64,000 nucleotides of DNA from Sphaerobacter thermophilus DSM 20745. Lineage in GTDB: Bacteria > Chloroflexota > Chloroflexia > Thermomicrobiales > Thermomicrobiaceae. The stretch is from contig NC_013523.1 of assembly GCF_000024985.1 (NCBI RefSeq), positions 2,356,001 to 2,420,000 of the forward strand, in the 5' to 3' direction. The notes beneath the pieces are model-generated. The model was not told where the DNA came from. It did no database searches and saw only the letters and a program-made list of their open reading frames with translations. A program made the position numbers and the translations under genes. Below, in pieces: positions 17,401 through 25,053 of this stretch (its first letter is position 1; each line of letters opens with the position of its first letter).

Positions 17401-18348
17401 TCACACCTGCTCCACGGGCACGCGGACGGCGGCCAGGACCTCGTCGACGATCTGCCGGGCATCGCGCCCGCGGAGGCGCGCCTCAGGGCTGAGGATCAGG
17501 CGGTGGACCAGGACGGCGTGGCTGACCTCCTTGACGTCGTCGGGCAGGACGTACTCGCGCCCGCGCAGGGCGGCGAGCGCCTGCGCGGCCCGGAACAACG
17601 CGAGCGTGCCCCGCGGGCTGACGCCGAGCGCGACCGCCTCATGCGCCCGGGTCGCCCGGGTGATGTCGGTGACGTAGCGGCGCAGGTCGTCGTCGACATG
17701 CACCTCGCGGCAGGCTGCCGCGGCGGCCAGCAGGTCCTCCGGGGATGCAACCGGCTCCAACGCATCGAGCGGGTTTGCGCGCTGGAAGCGCAACAGCATC
17801 TCCGCTTCCTCGTCCTCCACCGGGTAGCCGATCGCGATCCGCAGGAGGAAGCGGTCGAGTTGCGCCTTCGGCAGCGGAAAGGTTCCCTCCAGCTCGACCG
17901 GGTTCTCGGTGGCCAGCACGAGGAAGGGCCGCGGCAGGGGCATTGTGTCCCCCTCCACCGTCACCGTCCGCTCCTCCATTGCCTCCAGCAGGGCCGACTG
18001 GGTACGGGGTGTGGCCCGGTTGATTTCGTCGGCGAGCAGGATGTTGGCAAAGACCGGCCCCGGGCGGAACTGGAACTCCCCCAGCTTCTGGTTGTAGTAG
18101 GAGATGCCGCTGATGTCGGACGGGAGCAGGTCGGGCGTGAACTGGATGCGACGGAACTGCCCACCGATGGAGCGGGCCACGGCACGGGCCAGGGTTGTCT
18201 TGCCAACGCCCGGCACGTCCTCGATCAGGACGTGGCCCTCGCACAGGAGAGCGACCAGGATCAACTCGGTCACAGCGGACTTGCCAACGATGACGCGGTC
18301 AACGTTCTCGATGATGCGGCGGCCGAGCACCGCGACCTTGCCGATCAC
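17401..18348 (-). CDS. MoxR-family AAA+ ATPase
   Basis: A 315-residue AAA+ ATPase of the MoxR group, thought to act as a chaperone or activator for the products of the following DUF58 and DUF4129 genes. Walker A is PGVGKTTLA (about 46-54), Walker B is LLADEINRA (about 108-116), sensor 1 lies in LVLATENPVE, and the C-terminal lid ends in the LRGRDARQIVDEVLAAVRVP region. GTG 18348 follows a GGGAG site. It is the first gene of the minus-strand unit moxR, DUF58, DUF4129. Length is normal for the family. Confidence 0.92.
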   Translation of the reverse strand: MIGKVAVLGRRIIENVDRVIVGKSAVTELILVALLCEGHVLIEDVPGVGKTTLARAVARSIGGQFRRIQFTPDLLPSDISGISYYNQKLGEFQFRPGPVFANILLADEINRATPRTQSALLEAMEERTVTVEGDTMPLPRPFLVLATENPVELEGTFPLPKAQLDRFLLRIAIGYPVEDEEAEMLLRFQRANPLDALEPVASPEDLLAAAAACREVHVDDDLRRYVTDITRATRAHEAVALGVSPRGTLALFRAAQALAALRGREYVLPDDVKEVSHAVLVHRLILSPEARLRGRDARQIVDEVLAAVRVPVEQV

Positions 18349-18443
18349 GTCGTTCTCCCTGATGCTGTTGCTCCCACCGGCACTATATCATACGAGCAGG
18401 GGCTCTCCATCGGCGCCATAGGGCGGCAGGAAGGGACAGGCAG

Positions 18444-18611
18444 GTGCGCGAACGGCTGGAGCGTGGATTAGATCGACTGGACAGCGCGCTGGCCCGGCAG
18501 AGCGACGTCCGACGGGCCGGGATCCTCGGGGTCCTCTTCGGCCTGCTCCTCTGCGTGGTCGTTCTCGTCTCCTGCGCGCTCCTGCTCGCCGTCGTCTCCC
18601 GCCTGCAGTGA
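18444..18611 (+). CDS. Small single-pass membrane protein
   Basis: A 55-residue frame from GTG 18444 with GGAAGGG 7 nt upstream. Residues 1-24 are charged and helical (MRERLERGLDRLDSALARQS), then one strong hydrophobic segment (about 26-52, including two cysteines), ending SRLQ. Its G/C third positions and ribosome site support coding, but it is short and has no recognised family. It diverges from moxR across 95 bases, so the two could share a control region. Confidence 0.5.
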   Translation: MRERLERGLDRLDSALARQSDVRRAGILGVLFGLLLCVVVLVSCALLLAVVSRLQ

Positions 18612-18695
18612 GGTCGTGGCCCTGAGACACCGGCCGGCTCAGCCAGGGCGTGGTGCCCTACCACACCATCGGTGTCACTCTGAGCGGCAGATAGC

Positions 18696-18785
18696 ATGGA
18701 GATTGACGAATTACCGTGATCCACCGGAGCCGACCCCGTCGCCCGGTTGCTGGCAGGGATGCCAGACTGATTCGTCAACGTTCAT
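18696..18785. mobile_element. Short, internally deleted copy (A) of the 232-bp MITE-like element
   Basis: The ends, ATGGAGATTGACGAATTA (18696-18713) and TGATTCGTCAACGTTCAT (18768-18785), are inverted repeats matching at 14 of 18 positions and match the ends of the two 232-bp copies at 26.5 and 46.4 kb. The left interior (CACCGGAGCC...CCCCGTCGCCCGGT) follows one arm of those copies and then stops at a small hairpin (18750-18765), so most of the interior is missing. Confidence 0.65.
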
Positions 18786-18788
18786 ACG

Positions 18789-18813
18789 AAAAACCCCCGC
18801 CGTCCGGCGGGGG
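18789..18813 (-). terminator. Intrinsic terminator of the YceI gene
   Basis: A 9-bp GC stem (18794-18802 pairing with 18805-18813) followed, on the minus strand, by five Ts (18793-18789). It lies 35 bases past the stop at 18848 and is the clearest intrinsic terminator in the window. Confidence 0.8.
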
Positions 18814-18847
18814 TCTATCGCATAGGCTCGTGATCACGAAAGGCGGG

Positions 18848-19414
18848 CTACTGCCGCACCACCTCGAGGTCGATCGTGATGTTGACGGTGTCGGCAACGA
18901 CCACGCCGCCCGCCTCGATGGCCGCGTTCCAGTTCAGGCCGAAGTCGAACCGGTTGATGCTGGTGGTCGCATGGAAGCCGGCGCGGATGCCACCGAAGGC
19001 ATCAGGGTGCACACCGTAGTAGGTGGTGTCGAGCACAACCTCGCGGGTGACACCGCGGATGGTCAGGTCACCGATCACCCGGTACTGATCGCCACCGACC
19101 GCCTCAATCCGCCGACTCTTGAAAGTGATCGTCGGATGATTCTCGGCATCAAAGAAGTCCGGCGAGCGCAGGTGCGCGTCCCGATCCGGGTTCCGCGTGT
19201 CGATGCTCTTGGCGTTGATGCTCACCTCAACCGACGCGCCGGTGGGCTCGGCCGGGTCGAAGTCGACATGGCCGGAGAACTCACCGAAGCGACCGCGGGC
19301 GGTGGCAACCATCATGTGCCGGACGGCGAACCCGATCTCGCTGTGGACGGGATCGATCTCCCAGCGTGCTCGCCCTGCGATCGCCTGGGTTGCCTGAGCC
19401 TGTTGCGTGGACAT
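18848..19414 (-). CDS. YceI family protein
   Basis: A 188-residue lipocalin-like beta-barrel protein of the YceI family, which binds polyisoprenoid-type lipids; here it has no signal peptide and is probably cytoplasmic. Family features are WEIDPVHSEIGFAVRHMM near the N-terminus, SIDTRNPDRDAHLRSPDFFD in the middle and FDFGLNWNA near the end. ATG 19414 has GGGGAGGA just upstream. The promoter (19492-19464) and a perfect palindrome at its start point lie between this gene and the divergent HxlR regulator, so control by HxlR is likely. An intrinsic terminator follows. Confidence 0.9.
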   Translation of the reverse strand: MSTQQAQATQAIAGRARWEIDPVHSEIGFAVRHMMVATARGRFGEFSGHVDFDPAEPTGASVEVSINAKSIDTRNPDRDAHLRSPDFFDAENHPTITFKSRRIEAVGGDQYRVIGDLTIRGVTREVVLDTTYYGVHPDAFGGIRAGFHATTSINRFDFGLNWNAAIEAGGVVVADTVNITIDLEVVRQ

Positions 19415-19436
19415 AGTTCCTCCCCGATAACTAGTA

Positions 19437-19453
19437 ACTACGAATCTCGTAGT
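19437..19453. promoter_or_regulatory. Likely HxlR operator palindrome
   Basis: ACTACGA and TCGTAGT form a perfect 7-bp inverted repeat around ATC. It lies between the divergent yceI-like and hxlR-like genes, just downstream of the predicted yceI start point, the position expected for a repressor site. Confidence 0.6.
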
Positions 19454-19463
19454 GCCTACGGGC

Positions 19464-19492
19464 ATGGTATCATTGAAGCGGGGCGATGTCAA
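19464..19492 (-). promoter_or_regulatory. Candidate promoter of the YceI gene
   Basis: On the minus strand, TTGACA (19492-19487) and TACCAT (19469-19464) are 17 bp apart; transcription would start near 19457, at the edge of the palindromic operator. Confidence 0.55.
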
Positions 19493-19548
19493 GGGACATG
19501 GCCTGCTATACTGAGGAGGAACATCGCAGACACCGAGGGAGCGAGAGC

Positions 19549-19899
19549 ATGGCCCAGACACAACAGACGAGCGCCTGCGCTTGCCCGGTCACGCGCGCTG
19601 CCAAGCTCCTCGGTGACCACTGGACGCTGCTGATCGTGCACGATCTGGCCGACGGTTGCCGCCGGTTCCACCAACTGCAGGAATCGACCGGGATGAGTCC
19701 AGGCGTTCTCTCCGGGCGCCTGCGCCACCTGGAGGCGGCCGGCATGATCACCCGGCGGCAGTACAGCGAGATCCCGCCACGCGTGGAGTACACCTTAACC
19801 GAGAAGGGACGTGCCGTCCTCCCGATCATCGAACTCCTGCGCGACTATGGCGAGACCTGGCTGGCCGAGGACGACGAGCTCTGCGACGGCACCGAGTAG
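19549..19899 (+). CDS. HxlR-family winged-helix regulator
   Basis: A 116-residue regulator. The HxlR fold is clear: CPVTRAAKLLGDHWTLLIVHDLA, then FHQLQ...MSPGVLSGRLRHLEAAGMITRR (recognition helix) and YTLTEKGRAVLPII. Three cysteines near the N-terminus (SACACPV) could respond to thiol or quinone stress, as in YodB-type members. ATG 19549 is used, with GAGGGA about 8 nt upstream. A possible -10 (TATACT, 19507-19512) lies 36 nt before it. It diverges from the YceI gene, and the palindrome between them is its probable target. Confidence 0.88.
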   Translation: MAQTQQTSACACPVTRAAKLLGDHWTLLIVHDLADGCRRFHQLQESTGMSPGVLSGRLRHLEAAGMITRRQYSEIPPRVEYTLTEKGRAVLPIIELLRDYGETWLAEDDELCDGTE

Positions 19900-19914
19900 C
19901 GCGGTCTTCCCGGG

Positions 19915-20198
19915 CCTAAAAGTCGTTCGCCAAGTGGTGGGCAACGATCTGCGCCTGGAGCGCGTTGTGCGAGTGCTCGCGCGCCAGGCGCTCTGCCCGT
20001 TCCTCATCGCGCGCGGCAACCGCCTCGTAGATGGCTCGATGCTCGGCCACCGCCGCGCTCAGCCGCCCGGGCGCGTTGAACTCGTGCAGGGCGACGGCGC
20101 GGAACGATCGGCGCCACCGGCGCAGCACTGGACGCCCGCGGCATCTCGTCCCAGAATAGCCGGTACGACGCCAGCCTGTTGCTGATCGCCACCGGCCG
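19915..20198 (-). pseudogene. Remnant of a GntR-family (FCD domain) regulator
   Basis: The minus strand encodes the C-terminal part of an FCD ligand-binding domain in two frames. Residues ISNRLASYRLFWDEMPRA (within 20198-20100) continue, after a frame change near 20100, as EFNAPGRL...AEHRAIYEAVAARDEERAERL and end LANDF-stop at 19915. No helix-turn-helix part is found upstream; the region above 20200 is non-coding or belongs to the opposite strand. It is therefore both truncated and frameshifted. Confidence 0.7.
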
Positions 20199-20295
20199 TC
20201 GATCCGGCCGGCTGGCGGGCTCGGATCCAAGACAACAACCCGCGGCGATGAGGCCGGCTGGCGGGCGAGGCGCATGACACCGGGAGGGGGCAGTG

Positions 20296-21474
20296 ATGCA
20301 GCAGGTCGGGGCCAGCCGGCTGAGCGGCTTCGGTGAGTCGGTCTTCAGTGAGATGAGCCGGCTCGCCGTCGAGCACGAGGCGATCAACCTCGGGCAGGGG
20401 TTTCCCGACTTTCCGGGGCCGGACCTAGTGAAGCACGCGGCCGCCACCGCGATCAACGCCGACCTCAACCAGTACGCCCCCAGTCACGGGCTGCCCCGCC
20501 TCCGCCGTGCGATCGCCACCACCTTCGAGCAGAGCTACGGCCGGGCGGTCGACCCCGACGCCGAGGTGACCGTCACCTCCGGCGCGACCGAGGCTTTGCT
20601 CGCCACCCTGCTCGCCATCCTGGAGCCGGGCGACGAAGTGATCCTGATCGAGCCGTTCTATGACGCCTACCCGGCGCAGGTGGTCTTCGCCGGTGGGGTG
20701 CCCCGCTACGTGCCGCTCCAGGCGCCCGGCTGGTCGCTCGACCTTGATGCCCTCGCCGCCGCGATCAGTCCACGCACCCGCGCCATCGTGCTCAACACCC
20801 CGCACAACCCGACCGGCAAGGTGTTCAGCCGTGAGGAACTCGCGGGCATCGCCGCGCTCTGCCAGGAGCACGACCTGATCGCCATCAGCGATGAGGTCTA
20901 CGACCGCATCATCTTCGACGGCGCGGTCCACGTCCCGCTGGCGACGCTCCCGGGGATGTGGGAGCGGACGGTGACCGTCAACTCCACCGGCAAGACCTTC
21001 AGCATGACCGGCTGGAAGGTCGGCTACGCCATCGCCGCCTCGGCGCTGACCCGCGCCATCCGGACCACCCACCAGTTCATCACCTTCGCCACCGCCACCC
21101 CCTTCCAGGACGCCATGGCCGCCGCCATGGAAGATGCACTCACCAGCAACTACTACGCGGAGCTGGCGGCGATGTACACCCGGCTGCGCGATCAACTACA
21201 CCAGGCACTCGAGGGCGCGGGACTGCCGGTGCTGCCCTGCCGGGGAAGCTACTTCCTGCTGGCCGACATTTCCGGGCTGGGCTTCGACACCGACGTCGCC
21301 TTCTGCCGCTTCCTGACGACCGAGGTCGGCGTGGCCGCGATCCCGCCGTCCGCCTTCTATGCCGATCCGGCCACCGCGCCGTTGCTCGCGCGCTTCTGCT
21401 TCGCCAAGCGACCGGAGACGATTGCCGCCGCCGCCGAACGTCTCTCCGCCCTGGCCACCTTTCGCCACTCCTGA
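20296..21474 (+). CDS. Class I/II aminotransferase
   Basis: A 392-residue PLP-dependent aminotransferase of fold type I, closest in pattern to methionine/kynurenine-type aminotransferases that use 2-oxo acid acceptors. Seen: INLGQGFPDF near the N-terminus, the YAPSHGLPRLRRAIA region, NTPHNPTGKVF (substrate/PLP Asn), SDEVYDRIIFDG (Asp and Tyr of the PLP site) and the Schiff-base Lys in NSTGKTFSMTGWKVGY (about K233). Start ATG 20296 follows GGGAGGGGG; GTG 20293 is also possible. It is monocistronic, beside the GntR-type remnant that may once have been its regulator. Exact substrate cannot be read from sequence. Confidence 0.9.
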   Translation: MQQVGASRLSGFGESVFSEMSRLAVEHEAINLGQGFPDFPGPDLVKHAAATAINADLNQYAPSHGLPRLRRAIATTFEQSYGRAVDPDAEVTVTSGATEALLATLLAILEPGDEVILIEPFYDAYPAQVVFAGGVPRYVPLQAPGWSLDLDALAAAISPRTRAIVLNTPHNPTGKVFSREELAGIAALCQEHDLIAISDEVYDRIIFDGAVHVPLATLPGMWERTVTVNSTGKTFSMTGWKVGYAIAASALTRAIRTTHQFITFATATPFQDAMAAAMEDALTSNYYAELAAMYTRLRDQLHQALEGAGLPVLPCRGSYFLLADISGLGFDTDVAFCRFLTTEVGVAAIPPSAFYADPATAPLLARFCFAKRPETIAAAAERLSALATFRHS

Positions 21475-22035
21475 CCCCGCCCGGTAGCGGCAACCAGGAG
21501 CGCGGGCGTCCTCGCCCGGCCCCTTCGCCAGGAGCGCCGGCAGCTAGCCTGTCCCGTCGGAGCGGCCCTCACCCCCTAACCCCCTCTCCCAGAGTTGGGA
21601 GAGGGGGACATGATGCGTCGTGCGTCACGCGTTAGTCGTCGGCCGTCTTCGGTCGTGCTCCCCTCTCCTCAGGTTGGGAGAGGGGTCGGGGGTGAGGGCC
21701 ACTCTTGCGGATTGAGTCCGCGCAAGACGCCCGCGCTCCTCATGCCTTCCCTTGCATACCGGCTATCGCTTGAGGCATTCTGTGTCCGAATGTCAGTGTT
21801 CTGACTTGCACAACGCATCCCGCGTTGCGCACACTTGAGTCCTCGCGGAGCGAGGGGCGGTGGTCGTACCGCAGCAGGTGGCACCGAGTGTGCTGCTTCT
21901 CCGCGAGGAGGCGCGCGTCCGTCGACCGTACGCGCACCACGCGAGCATGATAACGACGCACCCCCTCCTGCCACGATGCGGAGGGGAAGGGCCCCGGTGC
22001 CGCGGGCACCTGCGTACACTCTCAGGGGGGTCGCC
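21475..22035. repeat. Gene-free region with paired CCCTCTCCCA/TGGGAGAGGG hairpins
   Basis: No credible gene in 560 bases. Two hairpins of one family lie at 21566-21608 (CCCCCTCTCCCAGAGTTGGGAGAGGGGG core) and 21660-21699 (CCCTCTCCTCAGGTTGGGAGAGGG core). They point in opposite directions: CCCTCACCCCC precedes the first, and GGGGGTGAGGGC follows the second, so the whole block 21566-21699 is itself a larger inverted repeat. Between them lies a short GATGCGTCGTGCGTCACGCG run. Related hairpins occur at 31967-32008 and 35677-35721. Confidence 0.65.
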
Positions 22036-24156
22036 GTGGATCGAAGGTCGAAGGGGACAACGAGGCACCGACACGGCCGCTCCATCCTGTTCGGCGCGGT
22101 CGTCTTGCTGCTCCTGCTCACCAGCAGTTCCCTGACAGCGCATGCGACCACCGCCGGCGGACCGAAGCCGCAGGTGCCGGATCGCGATCCCAACTCAGTC
22201 GTCCCCGCACCTTTCAACACGGACATGACCTGGAGCGAAGAGGGCGGCTGGCACTGGGTCACCCTCGCCTTCGTCGGTCAGAACACCACCGTCGGGCGGG
22301 TCATATCACCGGCCTACTTCGTCGCCACCCGCGTCCGCACGCTCGGGCCGAACGAGGCGTGCGCCGAATGCATCCCGATCAACGACAAGGAAGAAGGTCC
22401 ACCCAGGATCTTCAACGGTCCTGACGACCCTGTCATCGGCCAGGCGTACAAGCTCCTGGACAACGGCACGCGGGCCCGCCGGCCGGACGGCACCTGGGCC
22501 AGCGGCGCGTGGTACCTGAACTACAGCCCGATCAGCGACACGTTCTTCTCCTGGACCTGGATCCCGGACGAGCCCACGCCTGAGGAAGGGATCAGCTTCG
22601 TCCCCACGAACATCGGGTCGAAGTCGCGCACGTTCCCCATCCTCGGGCGCTTCCAACTGACGCAGGGCTTTGGCTGCGTCCCGTTCAATCCCGGCTACCG
22701 GGGTGCGTCCATCTGCCCGGCCGACCGGCCGAGCTTCCACAACGGTATCGACCTGGCCGCGCCCGCCGGCACGCCGATCCTCGCCGCGGCGGGGGGAACG
22801 GTCATCGCGGTCGGGTACGACGGCGACGGGCCCGAGGCCAACTCCACGATCATCATCGAGCACGACGGCGACAACGAGGGCTATCTCACCGAGTACCTCC
22901 ACTGGGACCGGGCTTTCGTCGAGCCGGGGGACCGGGTCGCCGCCGGGCAGATGATCGCCCAGGTCGGCTCGGTCGGCTACTCAACCGGCCCGCACCTACA
23001 CTTCGTCGTCAAGGACCGTGACGGCAACGCGATCGACCCGCTGGGTTGGCTGGCGGGCGCGGTGGTCATCGCGGTCGGCAACGGGAACGGCCAGGCGACG
23101 GCGCCCGCAGGCGTGTTGCAGTGGGTGGTGCTGATGCAGGCCGCCGCCGAGCGCTACGGCGTGCCGCTGGCGTTCATCGCCGCGATCATCACCGTCGAGT
23201 CGGGCGGCAACCCCGACGCCGTCTCGGCAGCAGGCGCCCAGGGCTTGATGCAGATCATGCCCGAGAACCTGCTGCGCCTCGGGGTGAGCCAGGACCGCTG
23301 GCGCGACCCGGAAACGAACATCGACGCCGGGACCCGATTCATCGCCGAGAAGCTGGCGCGCGGGATGTCCCTGGATGAGGTCGCGGCCAGCTACTTCGGG
23401 TACGGCTGCGACATCTACGGCACCTGCACCGAGCACTACGTCGCCAAGGTGATGGCCTGGTACGCGTACTACACGGCCTTCTTCGCGGGCGAAGACGCGA
23501 CGCTGCCGCTCCTGATGGCGACGCCGAGTCCTCCGCCGGCGAACCCTCCGGTCGAAACGCCGGAGCCGGCTCCAGCGCCACCTGAGCCCGCCCCCGCGCC
23601 TGCTCCGGAGCCAGCGCCCGAGCCGACGCCGGAACCGACGCCGCCCACGGAGCCCACCGCGACGCCCACGCCGGAAGCGTCCCCAACCCCGGAGCCGACA
23701 CCGCCGCCGGTGTCGATACCGGAGCCGGAACCTACCGCGCCCCCCACCCCGGAGGCCACGCCGTCACCGGAGGCGCCCCCATCGCCCACTGCCGCTCCCA
23801 CGCCGACCGAGACGCCGGCCCCAACCGGCACACCCGAGGCGACGCCTTCCGCGACTCCGGAGCCGACCGAAACACCCGTCCCGGAGGCCACACCGACACC
23901 AGAGGCCTCGCCAACACCGGAGGCAACCCCGTTGGCCGCGCCGAGCCCAGCACGCACGGTCGTGCCCCTGCCCGAACCGACGTGGAATCCGGAATCCACG
24001 GAAGTGCCAACACCGGCACCGGTACCGACCCCGTCACCCCACCCCACGTCGACGGCGATGCCCAGCCCGACCGTGATCCCGACCTCCACTGCAGCGCCCA
24101 CGCCCACCACAGCGCCGTCCCCAACGGCGACGCCGTCCGCCATCCCGACCCCGTGA
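22036..24156 (+). CDS. Exported two-domain peptidoglycan hydrolase (M23 peptidase plus lytic transglycosylase)
   Basis: A 706-residue secreted protein. A signal peptide (about 1-40) leads to a domain of unknown type (45-215), an M23/LytM metallopeptidase (about 220-335; HNGID near 234 and HLHF near 320 are the zinc ligands), a lytic transglycosylase domain (about 360-480; catalytic Glu in VESGGNPD near 386, then AQGLMQIMP) and a 200-residue tail of Pro, Thr, Glu and Ala repeats that may span or bind the wall. It would cut both peptide and glycan strands. GTG 22036 is chosen, 5 nt behind GGGGGG and followed by a typical signal sequence; longer upstream frames run into non-coding DNA. Confidence 0.88.
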   Translation: MDRRSKGTTRHRHGRSILFGAVVLLLLLTSSSLTAHATTAGGPKPQVPDRDPNSVVPAPFNTDMTWSEEGGWHWVTLAFVGQNTTVGRVISPAYFVATRVRTLGPNEACAECIPINDKEEGPPRIFNGPDDPVIGQAYKLLDNGTRARRPDGTWASGAWYLNYSPISDTFFSWTWIPDEPTPEEGISFVPTNIGSKSRTFPILGRFQLTQGFGCVPFNPGYRGASICPADRPSFHNGIDLAAPAGTPILAAAGGTVIAVGYDGDGPEANSTIIIEHDGDNEGYLTEYLHWDRAFVEPGDRVAAGQMIAQVGSVGYSTGPHLHFVVKDRDGNAIDPLGWLAGAVVIAVGNGNGQATAPAGVLQWVVLMQAAAERYGVPLAFIAAIITVESGGNPDAVSAAGAQGLMQIMPENLLRLGVSQDRWRDPETNIDAGTRFIAEKLARGMSLDEVAASYFGYGCDIYGTCTEHYVAKVMAWYAYYTAFFAGEDATLPLLMATPSPPPANPPVETPEPAPAPPEPAPAPAPEPAPEPTPEPTPPTEPTATPTPEASPTPEPTPPPVSIPEPEPTAPPTPEATPSPEAPPSPTAAPTPTETPAPTGTPEATPSATPEPTETPVPEATPTPEASPTPEATPLAAPSPARTVVPLPEPTWNPESTEVPTPAPVPTPSPHPTSTAMPSPTVIPTSTAAPTPTTAPSPTATPSAIPTP

Positions 24157-24452
24157 CAACCTCCACCCGGCACCCGCCCATCGAGGAGTACCGAATGCGA
24201 GTGCTCGCTTGAGTTCGTGTCATCATGCATGTGCTCGCTCGTGTTTGTGTCATCCTGAGCGAAGCGAAGGATCTCGTGCTGGGACGGCCGCACGCGCCGG
24301 AGATCCTTCGCTCCGGCCAGGACGACATGCAAGAGTGCTTACCGGCTCGAAAATGTGACCCGCCCGCAATGCTCGGTCGGAGCTGGCAGGGCTCAACGCG
24401 CCCCGCGCGATGGTGGTGCCGGCAGCGCACCGCCGGGCATGCCCGCCTCTCC
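24157..24452. repeat. Spacer with TCATCCTGAGCG inverted repeat
   Basis: Arms at 24248-24274 and 24301-24327 form an imperfect inverted repeat starting TGTCATCCTGAGCG. Just before it, the phrase GTGCTCGCT...GTGTCATC appears twice in direct order (24199-24223 and 24231-24253). The remaining bases to the promoter at 24453 show no gene. Confidence 0.65.
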
Positions 24453-24479
24453 TTGACATTTAGCGTGTGGCCTTATAAT
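24453..24479 (+). promoter_or_regulatory. Strong consensus promoter
   Basis: TTGACA (24453-24458) and TATAAT (24474-24479) are both perfect, with a short 15-bp spacer. It would drive the degraded frame at 24518 and the rhodanese gene at 25054. Confidence 0.65.
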
Positions 24480-24517
24480 GTGATGACGTTCACGGATTCG
24501 AACGCAGGGATAGGGGG

Positions 24518-25012
24518 ATGGAGCGCGTCGCGATCGCGGAGGGGAAACTGGCGCTGGGCCGGCCACAGGCGCGGATCTGCCAGGTGCTGACCGACCTGGC
24601 GCACCTGGGGATCCCGGCGTTACTCCGCGCCCGGCCGCTCGCGGTCCAGCACCCGGTAGTCGCCTCCGGACAGCGACCGGCCAGGATCCATCATCCCCTC
24701 ACCGTGGCGCGCCAGCGCAGCGCGCTCCCGTCAGCGTGCGACGGCACCCACCTGCACTCCTCGCTCACCGCCCCGCGCATCCACGACACTATCCGGGCTG
24801 GACGCGGTGCCCCTGCGCAGGCGAGAAGCTCGCGGGCGCGCTCACGGCCACGGGCAACAGCAACGTTCGAGCTACGTTTCCTCTGCGACGCAGTGGTGCC
24901 CGCCGTCGACGGCGGCACGCAGGTTGAGAGTACCGACCTGCAGCACAAGCTCGGCATCGTCGGTCAGCCGGCGCTCGAGCGCATCGCCACCGAGGCACAC
25001 GAGCGCCTATAG
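24518..25012 (+). pseudogene. Probable decayed SRPBCC-type (polyketide cyclase-like) gene
   Basis: An open frame of 164 codons whose ends, but not middle, look like a SRPBCC/START-type protein: near the start RVAIAEGKLALGRPQARICQ then VLTDLAHLG, and near the end AVDGGTQVESTDL and PALERIATEAHERL, which resemble the usual VLTDLARYPEW and DGGTRV patterns. The middle (about residues 50-110) is low in structure, rich in Arg and shows no family pattern. A degraded gene is the simplest reading; a real but unrecognised small protein is possible. It lies just after a strong promoter and 41 bases before the rhodanese gene. Confidence 0.35.
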
Positions 25013-25053
25013 CGGGTCACGGCCGCGCTGGCGGCTCAGCAGGAGGGATGACC

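Noticed and set aside
24518-25012. Intact SRPBCC enzyme gene
   Set aside because: Only the two ends look like the family; the middle shows no pattern, so it is listed as a probable decayed gene instead.
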